The notes: generated by a model not told the origin, from the letters alone. A stretch of DNA of 64,000 bases from Maribellus sediminis (GCF_011799805.1 NZ_WXUB01000001.1:496001-560000); one strand, 5' to 3'. Positions 43,228 through 52,960 are shown, counted from the stretch's first letter. Program-made: numbers and translations.

Positions 43228-44322
43228 CTAAAATAGTTCCGGGACATAATCGTCAGGTAGTGGATTGGCAAAACAATCCGCGATCATAGGTCCATCGATT
43301 ATAAAAGAGAGTTTCGGACTGGTTCCGTTTTCTCTGATCAAAAAAGATTTTTTTGTTGGATAGATTGTTGATACTTCTTGTGAATAATAGTGTCTCAACG
43401 AACGTTCGTCCTGTGATACGGGAAATCCTTTTTGATCAGACCAATAGTAAACCTTTAACGAATCGGCATAAATAACATACTCTCTTGCGGGGCTGTTGAG
43501 TTTCGGAATTCTGTAAAATGCGGTTTCAGGTACCGGTGCGAAAACCTTTATTTCATACCCCTGTATCCCGGGATCGTTGTCGTAAATCGATTTTAAGAAG
43601 TGGCGGTAAGAGCCATAGTAAATTTGTAAACGTTTTTTTCTGTATTGTTCCAGTTTGCTGTTACTGGCTTCTAATGACTCGTAATAATAATAGGCTGTGA
43701 GCCGTGTTACTTCGTAACTTTTTACCGTATTCAATTTAACCTGTTCCCCTTTGGGTCCCAAAGTCTTTTGGACTCTAAATTCGTTAATAATTATTTTGAT
43801 TTTGTATCCCAGGTTGTGATTTATAAGAATCAAGGGTTGATTTGTTCTTGCGAAAAAATTCATTTCGTCTCGCTCGAAATAAAGAACGGAATCGTTTATA
43901 ATCTCAATTTTATTTGATTTGTTTGGTACAAATCGGGAATAAAAAAAATTCAGGTTCTGCTTGCGCTTATTTTTTCCCGATACCTTGATCTCAGAGACCT
44001 GAATGTTCTTAGGGGACAATTTAATGTTCAAATTCCCGCCATCCGTGAGTGGTTTAACAAATGAGTCGAATGAAATATGATCGGCTACCAAAGTGCAGGG
44101 CAAAAATGGTAGTTTAAGGCTGAAGTTTCCTTGATTATCAGTAATGCACCCAACCGTGGTCCCCGAAATAAATACTTCAACATGTGCTATCGGCTGTCCT
44201 GTGGTAGAATCGGTAACCGTTCCGAATACGGTATGTTTGTTTTGAGCGCTTGTATTCAGAAAAAAAAGTAAAAAACATGTGAGCAAAAAAATGGGTTTTG
44301 CCGGGTGTCGATTGATGGTCAT
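43228..44322 (-). CDS. Carboxypeptidase-like regulatory domain protein
   Basis: 364 residues from the ATG at 44322, which gives a proper signal peptide (PIFLLTCFLLFFLNTSAQ); an upstream ATG would add 47 residues without such a start. The first mature domain is a CarboxypepD_reg-like (CNA-B) beta-sandwich (HTVFGTVTDSTTGQPIAHVEVFISGT ... GNFSLKLP), then an uncharacterised region. This resembles a common Bacteroidota family (DUF5686-like or similar), localised at the outer membrane. No TonB-dependent barrel follows, so it is not a SusC protein. Function unknown. Confidence 0.7.
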   Translation of the reverse strand: MTINRHPAKPIFLLTCFLLFFLNTSAQNKHTVFGTVTDSTTGQPIAHVEVFISGTTVGCITDNQGNFSLKLPFLPCTLVADHISFDSFVKPLTDGGNLNIKLSPKNIQVSEIKVSGKNKRKQNLNFFYSRFVPNKSNKIEIINDSVLYFERDEMNFFARTNQPLILINHNLGYKIKIIINEFRVQKTLGPKGEQVKLNTVKSYEVTRLTAYYYYESLEASNSKLEQYRKKRLQIYYGSYRHFLKSIYDNDPGIQGYEIKVFAPVPETAFYRIPKLNSPAREYVIYADSLKVYYWSDQKGFPVSQDERSLRHYYSQEVSTIYPTKKSFLIRENGTSPKLSFIIDGPMIADCFANPLPDDYVPELF

Positions 44323-44429
44323 TTTGGTAGTTAATTTTAACTCCTCAAAAATTACAAAAATTATTCCAACAGAGCTTCCTCTTTGTTGGTTGAGAACAGA
44401 ATGTTGTATATTTAAGAAAAAAGAACAGG

Positions 44430-45494
44430 ATGGCACGATTTCTAAAAGATCGCTCGAAAGCAAAAGGAACAGTTCCCGGATCGCTGGTGCTGATCGGACG
44501 ACAGAAAATGGAAAATACCATTATTCAGTTCATTGGTTACACTCATGAAAATCTGATAGAAGAGGAAGTTAAAACTACTGCATCGGCAATCGAAAAATTT
44601 GACGAGGAAGGTATTAACTGGATTAATATTTACGGGATTCACGATCTGGAAATGATTGATAAAATTGGCCAGCAATTTGATCTGCCGGCGCTTTTGCTCG
44701 AAGATATTTTGAATACTGACCAGTCGCCTAAATACGAAAACGGCGAAACCTACGATGCTTTTATTTTGAAGATGCTTCACCAGGAAGAAAATTCAAACCG
44801 TGTTCATGCCGAACAGATCTCGATCATCCTGGGCAAAAATTATGTATTGACGCTTCAGGAAAGAAGGGGCGATTTTTTTGCCCCTGTGCGCGACCGGATT
44901 CGAAAAAGCAAAGGGCGGATCAGACAAAGCGGGAACGATTACCTGGCGTATGTTTTGATGGATACAATTCTGGATAATTACCTGCTGCTGATCGAAAAAA
45001 TAGGTGCTAAGGTGGAGGACCTGGAAGACCGGCTTTTTAAAGCAATGGACAACAAAATTGTAGAAGAAATTTACCAGTATAAAACCGAGTTAAATTACCT
45101 GCGGAAAGCAGTTCGCCCGGTTAGGGATTTTTTGGTGCTGCTAAACCGCACCGAAGACTCGTACATTATGGAGCAAAACAAACAGTTTTTAAACGACCTT
45201 CAGGACCTGGCTGTTCAGTGTACCGATTCAATTGAATTGTATAATAACCTGGTTTCGGATCAGTTGAATATTTATAATTCGAACATGAGCAACAAGATGA
45301 ACGAGGTGATGAAAACACTTACCATTTTTGCGTCAGTTTTTATCCCCTTGACTTTTGTAGCCGGAATTTACGGAATGAATTTCGAATACATGCCCGAGCT
45401 GAAATTCAAATATTCCTACCTGATTTTGTGGATTATCTTTTTGGTTTTGGGGGGAGGTTTGTTTATCTATTTCAAACGAAAAAAGTGGTTGTAG
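44430..45494 (+). CDS. corA: Magnesium/cobalt transporter CorA
   Basis: 354-residue divalent-cation channel. Large cytoplasmic N-domain with long helices (residues about 40-290), then two C-terminal helices: the first ends in the signature YGMNFEYMPEL, the second is LILWIIFLVLGGGLFIYF, with a basic tail KRKKWL. Divergent from the gene at 43228. Confidence 0.95.
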   Translation: MARFLKDRSKAKGTVPGSLVLIGRQKMENTIIQFIGYTHENLIEEEVKTTASAIEKFDEEGINWINIYGIHDLEMIDKIGQQFDLPALLLEDILNTDQSPKYENGETYDAFILKMLHQEENSNRVHAEQISIILGKNYVLTLQERRGDFFAPVRDRIRKSKGRIRQSGNDYLAYVLMDTILDNYLLLIEKIGAKVEDLEDRLFKAMDNKIVEEIYQYKTELNYLRKAVRPVRDFLVLLNRTEDSYIMEQNKQFLNDLQDLAVQCTDSIELYNNLVSDQLNIYNSNMSNKMNEVMKTLTIFASVFIPLTFVAGIYGMNFEYMPELKFKYSYLILWIIFLVLGGGLFIYFKRKKWL

Positions 45495-45523
45495 ATAGTT
45501 TATACCTGCAACCACTTTTAATT
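45481..45523. terminator. Terminator between corA and the repeat-protein gene
   Basis: 14-bp stem with one wobble (45481-45494 / 45506-45519); it includes the corA stop codon and is A-rich on one flank and T-rich on the other, so it can serve both convergent genes. Confidence 0.75.
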
Positions 45524-45539
45524 TATTCCGGATTTGGTT

Positions 45540-46829
45540 TTAACGAATTTGAATCGTATTGTCGTAACCGCGAATTGAAATTACACCACCTTCTTTTCCG
45601 GCCATAATTTCCAACTCGCTGTTTTTTTCGATGTGTTTTGTAGGTTCCAGCGAATCAGGCAGGTCTATTTTGCCATATTTCATCATCACATCAACACGAA
45701 ACGGAACGCTGCCGGATCCTATATTTAACTTGCCGTATTTACAGTCGAACGAAATCCCTTCAAAATTATCGCTTAGCTTTTCAATACTCACTCTATCGTC
45801 GTAACCGATAATTTTAAATTGACTGTTGGTCGACATGCTGTAACTGCTGTATTTGCTTTCCGAAATTTGTATGCTTTGCGATTTTTTAAGGTAAAAGTCG
45901 TTGTCGTACGATTGGCCAATTACCATGTTCTTCACATTACCAAGCTTTAATTCGCAGTACTTTCCATCGAATTTTAAATCTTTTGCTGAGGCGATTTTCA
46001 GGTTGCAGTCGTACAGGTTGAGTTTTACATCGTTCAACTCTGCTTCCGATTCCAGATCGGAATATTTGGCCTCCATTTCCAAACTGTTTAGCTCGTCGAC
46101 GAAAATTTTATCATCGTAGGAATTGATGTTCAGACTTTGCGCTTTATCGCCTTCCAACCGCGAATATTTGCTTTCAACTTTCATTGCTCCGGCTGAGGCA
46201 AATTCAACATCGGTATCGTACAGTGTGAGTTGAGTTTCGGCTTTGAGGTCTGACACATACAGTTTTGAATATTTGGCTTCCAGTTCGAGTGACGACTCAA
46301 AATCTTCGGCATTCAACTTACTGTTGTAAAGATTCAGTTTTGCCGGGCCTTTCAAATCGGGCAAACTCACGTTGCTGTATTTGTTTTCAAGATCGATTTG
46401 TGCATTCACCGGAATACTGATTTCGTGGCTGATGGTGAAATCTTTCAGTTTAACCTTGTCGCCGTTCAAAAGTGTTAAAGTCGAACGGTTGTTTATCGTG
46501 TTCATATTCCGGTAGAAGCGTGTGTCGATTTTGAGGCGGCTTCCCTGAAGGTCAAATTCAAATTCATCGATGGCTTCGAGAATTCTTTTGGCATCGCTTT
46601 CGTCCCTTACATGTAAATTTACACTTGTTTTTAAGCTAACCTCGTTGCTGTTGCTTAATACGAACTTAACGTCGCCCGAATGGTTCGTCATTTCTATTTT
46701 CACATCGTTTGGCACGGCAAGCGATTTCGAAACTGTTTTGCTGGTTTCGTAGTCTTGTGCTAAAACCAAGGCTGACGAAAGGATCAGCGCTGTGAACATC
46801 GAAAATTTAAAGAGTAGTTGTTTTTTCAT
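45540..46829 (-). CDS. Exported DUF4097-like beta-repeat protein
   Basis: 429 residues with a signal peptide ending ALVLAQ. The mature protein is a regular repeat: K-Y-S/C/G occurs at 150, 186, 221, 255, 290, 326 and 364 (about 35-residue period), and an alternating Y-N/D motif occurs at 168, 204, 238, 273, 308 and 343. This suggests a beta-solenoid with two rungs per repeat, similar to DUF4097/GIN-type adhesin-like proteins. It overlaps the anti-sigma gene by 23 nt and is the last gene of the sigma/anti-sigma operon, so it is probably an effector or sensor in that envelope response. Exact function unknown. Confidence 0.75.
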   Translation of the reverse strand: MKKQLLFKFSMFTALILSSALVLAQDYETSKTVSKSLAVPNDVKIEMTNHSGDVKFVLSNSNEVSLKTSVNLHVRDESDAKRILEAIDEFEFDLQGSRLKIDTRFYRNMNTINNRSTLTLLNGDKVKLKDFTISHEISIPVNAQIDLENKYSNVSLPDLKGPAKLNLYNSKLNAEDFESSLELEAKYSKLYVSDLKAETQLTLYDTDVEFASAGAMKVESKYSRLEGDKAQSLNINSYDDKIFVDELNSLEMEAKYSDLESEAELNDVKLNLYDCNLKIASAKDLKFDGKYCELKLGNVKNMVIGQSYDNDFYLKKSQSIQISESKYSSYSMSTNSQFKIIGYDDRVSIEKLSDNFEGISFDCKYGKLNIGSGSVPFRVDVMMKYGKIDLPDSLEPTKHIEKNSELEIMAGKEGGVISIRGYDNTIQIR

Positions 46830-47406
46830 ATGATTTAAATTGTATGTTTTCTATGGTATCATATGGAATTCGTCCCGAATTCTCGGAACTCATTTCATAG
46901 TGTTTCTGTTTTTCAATTTCCATGAGTAAACGGTTCAGTATTTTTATTTTTTTCTCATAGTTGTCAAGCATGGCACGAATCACCGGTTCGTTATTCAGCG
47001 TTTGGTTCAGGTCTTGCTGATACGAGGCATAAACGCAGTCGAGTTCTTTTAATTCGTCCAGCAAAAAGTTTATTTCCGAATTGCCGGAAGGGAGTTGGTT
47101 TTCCACTTCCTCCCATTTCAGGCTAACCGTTTGTTTGAGCAACTGTTCCTGGTTTCCCAGATCTTTCGAAATATCGGAAAGCGAAACAATAACCACCTTT
47201 TTTTGTGAGGTCTCGTTAACTATGAAGTATGTTGCTGATACCGCAAAAATGAAAATGGCAGCCACTTTCCAGAACCACTCGGGCATTGCTTTCTTTTTGT
47301 GCAGACCGCTTCTGATTCCTTCCCAGATCAGATCTGCTTCGGGCTCCTCAACATCAAGCCTTAATCGCTTCTCCTGTAATATTTTTTCCAGATCTTTCTT
47401 CATCAT
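46807..47406 (-). CDS. Membrane anti-sigma factor
   Basis: 199 residues: a cytoplasmic N-terminus (1-44) with LEKILQEKRLRLDVEEPEADLIW, one transmembrane helix (about 45-63, FWKVAAIFIFAVSATYF), then a periplasmic coiled-coil-prone region (70-180). The position directly after an ECF sigma gene with 53 nt overlap identifies it as the cognate anti-sigma factor. No zinc-binding ZAS motif is visible. Confidence 0.8.
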   Translation of the reverse strand: MMKKDLEKILQEKRLRLDVEEPEADLIWEGIRSGLHKKKAMPEWFWKVAAIFIFAVSATYFIVNETSQKKVVIVSLSDISKDLGNQEQLLKQTVSLKWEEVENQLPSGNSEINFLLDELKELDCVYASYQQDLNQTLNNEPVIRAMLDNYEKKIKILNRLLMEIEKQKHYEMSSENSGRIPYDTIENIQFKSYEKTTTL

Positions 47407-47944
47407 TCACTTCGTTAATCATTTTTGCAAGCAACTGTTTTGCTCTGAAAAACTGGGTTTTTGCGGTCGATTCCGAAATGCCCAGCTGCTCGCCAATTTC
47501 GGAGTGTTTGTATCCTTCGAGAGCACGCAGAACCAGAATTTCGCGGGCACCATCGGGCAGCTTTTTTATCAGTGCATGAATCTGCTCCGGTTCAACAGTG
47601 TCGTCCACTTCAACCGATTCTTCCAGCTCACTTTCGTTCAGGCTTTCCATGTCGGTAAACAACAGTTTCTTTTTCCGCGATGCGTCGATACAGAGGTTCG
47701 CCACAATCCGACGTAACCACCCTCCAAAAGCTTTTTCGTTTTTCAGCTTATTTATTTCACCAAAAGCTTTAATAAAAGCATCCTGAAGTACATCTTCCGC
47801 CATCGACTGGTTGTTTGTCATGCGCACAGCCAGGTTGTACATGCCTTTCGAATAAAGTTTGTACAATTTGTACTGTGCTTTTGCATCGCCTTTTTTGCAA
47901 AGTCGCACCAGGTGTTGTTCGTTTTGGTTAAAAATTACCTCCAA
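47354..47944 (-). CDS. ECF RNA polymerase sigma factor
   Basis: 196 residues, sigma-70 family ECF type. Region 2 (MYNLAVRMTNNQSMAEDVLQDAFIKAF, FGGWLRRIVANLCID) and region 4 (LPDGAREILVLRALEGYKHSEIGEQLGISESTAKTQFFRAKQLL) are complete; region 3 is lacking, as expected. It would direct RNA polymerase to envelope-response genes, including its own operon with the anti-sigma and repeat protein. Confidence 0.93.
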   Translation of the reverse strand: MEVIFNQNEQHLVRLCKKGDAKAQYKLYKLYSKGMYNLAVRMTNNQSMAEDVLQDAFIKAFGEINKLKNEKAFGGWLRRIVANLCIDASRKKKLLFTDMESLNESELEESVEVDDTVEPEQIHALIKKLPDGAREILVLRALEGYKHSEIGEQLGISESTAKTQFFRAKQLLAKMINEVNDEERSGKNITGEAIKA

Positions 47945-48157
47945 GTTCTGCCGGATTACTTCGGTTGTTAGCTTTTTCTATTCATTTTCAGAACGCATGT
48001 CTGATCGAATGACGAAGATAAGTTGAAAAGGTTGGAACGTTTATGAAAATATTTTTCAATTTTGTGCTACTACAATTAAAAAGAGTGATGTAGGATGAAA
48101 AATTGATCAACCTGAAAGGCCTAAACAAAATAGCCTGGAGGGCTTAAAACAAAAACT

Positions 48158-48466
48158 ATGTACATCGTTCACGTGAATGTTCATGTAAAAAGAGATTGGG
48201 TTGAAGATTTTATCGATGCAACCATTGAGAATGCAAAAAACAGTTTGTTGGAACCCGGAGTCGCTCGTTTCGATATTGTGCAACAACAGGACGATCCAAC
48301 GCGGTTTGTTCTGGTAGAAGCTTACCGGCATTACGAAGATCCGGCGCGGCACAAAGCTACAGAACACTACCAGCGCTGGCGCGAAAAAGTAGCGGACATG
48401 ATGGAAGAACCCCGAACTTCTGTCGTATTCGATAACGTTATCCCTGAAGAAGAAAGTTGGGGGTGA
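48158..48466 (+). CDS. ABM-domain protein (putative quinol/LsrG-like monooxygenase)
   Basis: 102 residues, one antibiotic-biosynthesis-monooxygenase (ferredoxin-like dimeric) domain: [11 protein letters not shown], then [26 protein letters not shown] and [12 protein letters not shown]. Members of this family oxidise or isomerise small carbonyl or quinol compounds without cofactors (YgiN, LsrG). It precedes the Fe-alcohol dehydrogenase gene by 15 nt, and the two could act on one substrate. Confidence 0.87.
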   Translation: MYIVHVNVHVKRDWVEDFIDATIENAKNSLLEPGVARFDIVQQQDDPTRFVLVEAYRHYEDPARHKATEHYQRWREKVADMMEEPRTSVVFDNVIPEEESWG

Positions 48467-48481
48467 TAAACAAAACAAATC

Positions 48482-49624
48482 ATGAATTTTTCATTTGCCA
48501 CAGCCTCGAAAATAATATTTGGAAATCATTCCGTTGACCAGGTTCCGGCGCTGATTCGTGAACTTGGTAATAAAGTTCTATTGGTCTGTGGTAGAAATGC
48601 ACAACGTGCAGAAGAATTGGCCGGGAAGCTGGATCCGGGCATCGAGGTCACTTTTTTTCAGGTTGAAAGTGAACCCACAACACGCCTGGTCACAGCAGGA
48701 ATGGAACTTGCCCGCGAAAAGGAATGTGATGTTGTTGTGGCAATTGGCGGCGGCAGTGTGATCGATGCGGCGAAAGCCATAGCCGCAATGGCCACCAACA
48801 AAGGAGAACTGATGGATTACCTTGAAGTGATTGGCCGGGGAAAACCTTTGCTCGAAAAACCATTATCGTTTATTGCTATTCCAACTACGGCGGGTACAGG
48901 TGCCGAAGTCACTAAAAACTCGGTGATAAAATCGCCGGATCAGCATGTGAAAGTTAGCCTGCGCAGCGATTTTATGTATCCCGATGTGGCGCTGGTCGAT
49001 CCGGTTCTCACATATTCCATGTCGCCGGAATTAACAGCCAGCACCGGCGTTGATACCCTGACGCATTTGCTCGAAACTTTTGTGTCGAATCAGGCCAATC
49101 CGTTTATCGATATGCTTTGCCGTGAAGGACTTCACCGCATTTCGAGATCCTTGTTGAAAGCATACAAGAATGGTGAAGACAAAGTAGCCAGGGAAGACAT
49201 GGCTCTTGCAAGTTTGCTCGGCGGGATGGCGCTTGCTAACGTAAAACTGGGTGCTGTTCATGGTTTTGCCGGCCCGATGGGAGGGATGTATCCCATTCCG
49301 CACGGAACAGTTTGTGCCAGTTTGGTTTCGGCTGTCATCGAAATGAATATTGAAGTTTTAAGTGAATCAGGTGGCGATCTTTCAAAATTTGAAGAGCTGG
49401 CAAAAATATTAGCAGGAAGTCAAAAAGCTAAAGCTGAAGATTCAATTGTTTGGGTTGAAAACCTGGTAAGTGCTTTGAATATTCCGCCACTTTCAGTTTT
49501 TGGACTTACAGAACATGATTTTCCTATGCTCGTTGAAAAGGCGAAAGTTTCCAGTAGCATGAAAGGTAATCCGGTTATGCTCGACGATGAGCAACTAAGC
49601 TGGATACTGGAGAAATCACTTTAA
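48482..49624 (+). CDS. Iron-containing alcohol dehydrogenase
   Basis: 380 residues, group III dehydrogenase. NAD-binding GGGS (89-92) in AIGGGSVIDAAKA; the iron ligands D191, H195, H260 and H274 are all present (STGVDTLTHLLE, AVHGFAGPMGGMYPIPHG). PTTAGTGAEVT is the usual conserved segment. The substrate is unknown: relatives include propanediol, lactaldehyde and butanol dehydrogenases. Cotranscribed with the ABM-domain gene. Confidence 0.92.
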   Translation: MNFSFATASKIIFGNHSVDQVPALIRELGNKVLLVCGRNAQRAEELAGKLDPGIEVTFFQVESEPTTRLVTAGMELAREKECDVVVAIGGGSVIDAAKAIAAMATNKGELMDYLEVIGRGKPLLEKPLSFIAIPTTAGTGAEVTKNSVIKSPDQHVKVSLRSDFMYPDVALVDPVLTYSMSPELTASTGVDTLTHLLETFVSNQANPFIDMLCREGLHRISRSLLKAYKNGEDKVAREDMALASLLGGMALANVKLGAVHGFAGPMGGMYPIPHGTVCASLVSAVIEMNIEVLSESGGDLSKFEELAKILAGSQKAKAEDSIVWVENLVSALNIPPLSVFGLTEHDFPMLVEKAKVSSSMKGNPVMLDDEQLSWILEKSL

Positions 49625-49703
49625 AAAAATTAATTAAACCGTATTCTGAGAGATCCGTTGGACAGTGAATGGAGGCGTGGAATAATTTTTGCAGAATAAA
49701 GGT

Positions 49704-49711
49704 TATCTTTG
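49704..49711 (+). promoter_or_regulatory. Promoter -7 element before the mutL cluster
   Basis: TATCTTTG fits TAnnTTTG, about 150 nt before the small membrane protein gene that precedes mutL. Confidence 0.4.
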
Positions 49712-49863
49712 TAGAAATCAGTGAAGTTGTAATTTTATAAACGAATTGATTTAGAATTACTTAGCAGATCTGATCCCGATTACGATAGTACTTCGGGATC
49801 GAGTAGAATAGAAATTGAATGATATACTTTGTGGCCCGACCATGAAGTTCAAAGACAGATAAA

Positions 49864-50172
49864 ATGATAGGCAGATTTTTTCATACACCAGGAACCAAGA
49901 AATTCAGCATTACTCCCCGGTTTTACGATCCTGACAAAGAAGAACGTGACGAACGTGAAAGACGGATTAAGGAGGAGATGGGGATTGTTGATGAAAAAAA
50001 GGACGATGGTAAACCTTATCGCCCAAATGTTCGCGGGCAGTTCCGGGCATCAGGTGGCTGGGCCCGTTCAGGGGAAGAAGCGCGACGCTCACAAAACCGC
50101 CGCCTTATTTGGATCATAATTGTTCTTGCCCTCGTGTTGTACCTGTTTTTCTATTCCGATTTCTTTTCCTGA
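49864..50172 (+). CDS. Small C-tail membrane protein upstream of mutL
   Basis: 102 residues, family not named. The first 75 residues are charged and probably cytoplasmic (DPDKEERDERERRIKEEM), with a single C-terminal transmembrane helix (about 80-97, LIWIIIVLALVLYLFFY). The gene is 39 nt before mutL on the same strand. I recall a similar conserved small protein at this locus in other Bacteroidota. No known motif. Confidence 0.75.
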   Translation: MIGRFFHTPGTKKFSITPRFYDPDKEERDERERRIKEEMGIVDEKKDDGKPYRPNVRGQFRASGGWARSGEEARRSQNRRLIWIIIVLALVLYLFFYSDFFS

Positions 50173-50211
50173 TCGTTTTCTACTCATTTCTAATTATTTA
50201 AAGGTTTAAAA

Positions 50212-52071
50212 TTGAGCGATATTATCCAGTTATTACCCGATGCAGTTGCTAACCAGATTGCTGCCGGAGAAGTCATTCAACGTCCGGCTTCGGTGGTTAA
50301 AGAACTGGTGGAAAATGCACTCGACGCGGGAGCTACTGAAATTACAATAAATATTAAAGACGCAGGGAAAACCCTGATTCAGATCAGTGACAACGGTTGC
50401 GGAATGTCGCCAACCGATGCACGGATGGCATTCGAACGACATGCAACATCTAAGATTCGAAGTGCCAACGATCTGTTTTGCATCCGCACCATGGGTTTTC
50501 GCGGCGAAGCGCTGGCTTCGGTAGCTGCCATTGCCGATGTAGAGTTGCGTACCAAACGCATGGAAGACGAAGTGGGGACTTTTATCCACATTGTCGGTTC
50601 CGAAGTAAAAACCCAGGAACCTGCCGGAATTAACAACGGCACCAACTTCATGATCAAGAATTTGTTTTTCAATGTTCCTGCCCGTCGCAAATTTTTGAAA
50701 GCTAACTCTACGGAGTTAAAACATATTATCTGGGAAATTCAGCGCATAGCGTTGCCCAATCCTACCATCAAATTTTCGCTGGTTCATAACGGCACTTCAG
50801 TGTACGAACTGCCGGCAACCAATTACCGGAAACGAATTGTTGATGTGTTCGGCAAATCACTGAATCAGAGCCTGGTGAGCGTGAAAGAGGAAACCAGTAT
50901 TGTAAATATTCATGGTTTTATCGGTCAGCCCAAATTTGCCCGAAAAACAATGGGTGAGCAGTTCTTCTTTGTAAACGGAAGGTACATGCGGCATCCGTAT
51001 TTTCATAAGGCCATCACGCAGGCCTACGAACAGTTGTTGCCACCCGACACTTTTCCATCGTATTTTTTATTTCTTGAACTCGATCCGGGTGAGATCGATA
51101 TCAACGTTCACCCAACAAAAACCGAGATCAAGTTTGAGAATGAACGTGATATCTGGCCAATCATTCACGCTTCGATTCGCGAATCGTTAGGAAAACACAG
51201 TGTTGTGCCGTCGATCGATTTTGATCAAAGCGGAAGCATCGATATTCCTGTTCCAAGGCGGAGCAGTGAAGGCATTCGTTTTCCCGACATAAAAGTTAAT
51301 CCCGAGTATAATCCGTTCGATACCGAAAAAAGTGGCTCGGGTGGCAGTTACACACCATCGGGAACCAGCTTTCGCGAAAAAAAGAACCTCGATAACTGGG
51401 AGGATTTGTACAGCGGGGCACAGTTGAAATTGAAACCGGAAGAAAACTACCGGGAGGAAAAAAGGAGCAGTAACGATTTGTATGCGCAAACAAAAGAGCA
51501 ATACAACGGCAAAAAAGTGATGCAGCTGAAGCAACGTTATGTGCTTACACCGGTAAAATCGGGATTGATGGTGATCGATCAGAAAAGAGCGCACGAGCGC
51601 ATTCTTTTCGAGCAGTTTATGGAGGTGCTGAAATCGGATTCTGTTGCCAGTCAGCAACAATTGTTCCCGCAAACCATTGAATTGAATCCTGCCGATGCCG
51701 AGGTTTTAAAGTCCATTCTGGAAGATCTGTTGTCGCTGGGGTTCGACATCAGGGAGTTCGGGAGAAATACCTTTATCATTAACGGAACTCCGGGAGTGCT
51801 GGATGTTTCATCTCCCGAAATGGTCGTTGAAAAATTGCTGGAAGAATATAAAAATTCACCGGTAGATGCACGTTCGAAGGCAAAAGAGCAGATTGCCCTT
51901 TCGCTGGCAAAAGCTTCGGCGCTCGATTATGGAATGGAGCTAAAACAGGAGGAAGTAGATCACCTGATTGATAATCTTTTTGCCTGTGCCACGCCGAATT
52001 TTACACCCGACGGTAAAAAGGTATTGACCATCATTTCGACCGAGGATATCGAAAAAAGTTTTCTCAGGTGA
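50212..52071 (+). CDS. mutL: DNA mismatch repair protein MutL
   Basis: 619 residues. GHKL ATPase motifs: ENALDAGATEI, DNGCGM, TMGFRGEAL; followed by the transducer domain (VPARRKFLK) and C-terminal dimerisation domain. The best start is a TTG at 50212, since the protein (MSDIIQLLPDAVANQIAAGEV) begins at the conserved N-terminus and no ATG lies earlier in frame; the sequence just upstream is AAGGTTTAAAA. The DQHAxxER endonuclease motif is replaced by DQKRAHERI, which retains AHER. Confidence 0.95.
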   Translation: MSDIIQLLPDAVANQIAAGEVIQRPASVVKELVENALDAGATEITINIKDAGKTLIQISDNGCGMSPTDARMAFERHATSKIRSANDLFCIRTMGFRGEALASVAAIADVELRTKRMEDEVGTFIHIVGSEVKTQEPAGINNGTNFMIKNLFFNVPARRKFLKANSTELKHIIWEIQRIALPNPTIKFSLVHNGTSVYELPATNYRKRIVDVFGKSLNQSLVSVKEETSIVNIHGFIGQPKFARKTMGEQFFFVNGRYMRHPYFHKAITQAYEQLLPPDTFPSYFLFLELDPGEIDINVHPTKTEIKFENERDIWPIIHASIRESLGKHSVVPSIDFDQSGSIDIPVPRRSSEGIRFPDIKVNPEYNPFDTEKSGSGGSYTPSGTSFREKKNLDNWEDLYSGAQLKLKPEENYREEKRSSNDLYAQTKEQYNGKKVMQLKQRYVLTPVKSGLMVIDQKRAHERILFEQFMEVLKSDSVASQQQLFPQTIELNPADAEVLKSILEDLLSLGFDIREFGRNTFIINGTPGVLDVSSPEMVVEKLLEEYKNSPVDARSKAKEQIALSLAKASALDYGMELKQEEVDHLIDNLFACATPNFTPDGKKVLTIISTEDIEKSFLR

Positions 52072-52221
52072 CAGATTGTCGGTATTTTTAGCTGAATTGA
52101 TAATGGAACGGCTCTTGTAAACTTCAGGCCTGATTTGAATGTTTAGTTTTAGTAATTAACAATTAGCAGTTGCTGGAAAAACTTCTTCGGGCTTCCGGCT
52201 TCCGGCTTCAAACTTGTTTAT

Positions 52222-52935
52222 ATGAATTACAGACCTGCACTGAATATGCCACCGGTGGTCAAGAATCTGATTCTTGTCAACGTGTTATTTTTCCTGGTAA
52301 CAAAGATAATGGGACAAACGGGGACCGATCTTTACCATCTTCTTGGTTTATATTTTCCAGCGTCTCCAAATTTCCGTTTACACCAGCTTTTTACGCACAT
52401 GTTTATGCACGGAAGTATCGGGCACATTTTCTTTAATATGTTTGCCCTCTACATGTTCGGCCGGGTGCTCGAAAGTGTTTGGGGACCAAAACGTTTCCTG
52501 ACTTTTTATCTTGTTACCGGTTTGGGCGCAGCTGCTTTGCATTTGGGTGTGCTTACGCTTGAATATCGTCATGCCCTTGCAGATGTTGGTGTCGATCAAC
52601 TGAATTATTTTAAAGAGCTCGCCGCTCAGGGAAAATATATTCCGGGAAACACGGTTTCTGAAATTTTAACTACCCCGACGGTAGGAGCTTCGGGTGCAGT
52701 ATTCGGAATTTTACTTGGTTTTGGTATGCTATTTCCAAATACCGAGCTGATGCTGCTTTTCCCTCCGATACCAATAAAGGCCAAATATTTTGTGATTGGT
52801 TATGGTGTTCTGGAGCTTGTTCTCGGCTTGTCTCAACCCGGAAGTAACGTAGCACATTTTGCCCATCTCGGAGGTATGTTATTCGGTTATTTTATGATCC
52901 GTTACTGGAACAAAAATTCCAACACATTTTATTGA
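52222..52935 (+). CDS. Rhomboid family intramembrane serine protease 1
   Basis: 237 residues, six-helix rhomboid. Catalytic dyad S157 (GASGAVFG) and H215 (AHLGGMLFG); HMFMHGSIGHIFFNMFAL carries the conserved loop/helix-2 histidines and asparagine. Cleaves membrane proteins in the plane of the bilayer; substrate unknown. Second gene of a mutL-rhomboid-rhomboid string typical of Bacteroidota. Confidence 0.94.
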   Translation: MNYRPALNMPPVVKNLILVNVLFFLVTKIMGQTGTDLYHLLGLYFPASPNFRLHQLFTHMFMHGSIGHIFFNMFALYMFGRVLESVWGPKRFLTFYLVTGLGAAALHLGVLTLEYRHALADVGVDQLNYFKELAAQGKYIPGNTVSEILTTPTVGASGAVFGILLGFGMLFPNTELMLLFPPIPIKAKYFVIGYGVLELVLGLSQPGSNVAHFAHLGGMLFGYFMIRYWNKNSNTFY

Positions 52936-52960
52936 TCAGAGCTTTTAAAATTTTCTGAAA

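Noticed and set aside
43228-44463. Longer start for the carboxypeptidase-like-domain protein
   Set aside because: The upstream 47 residues are not signal-like and would overlap the start region of the divergent corA gene.
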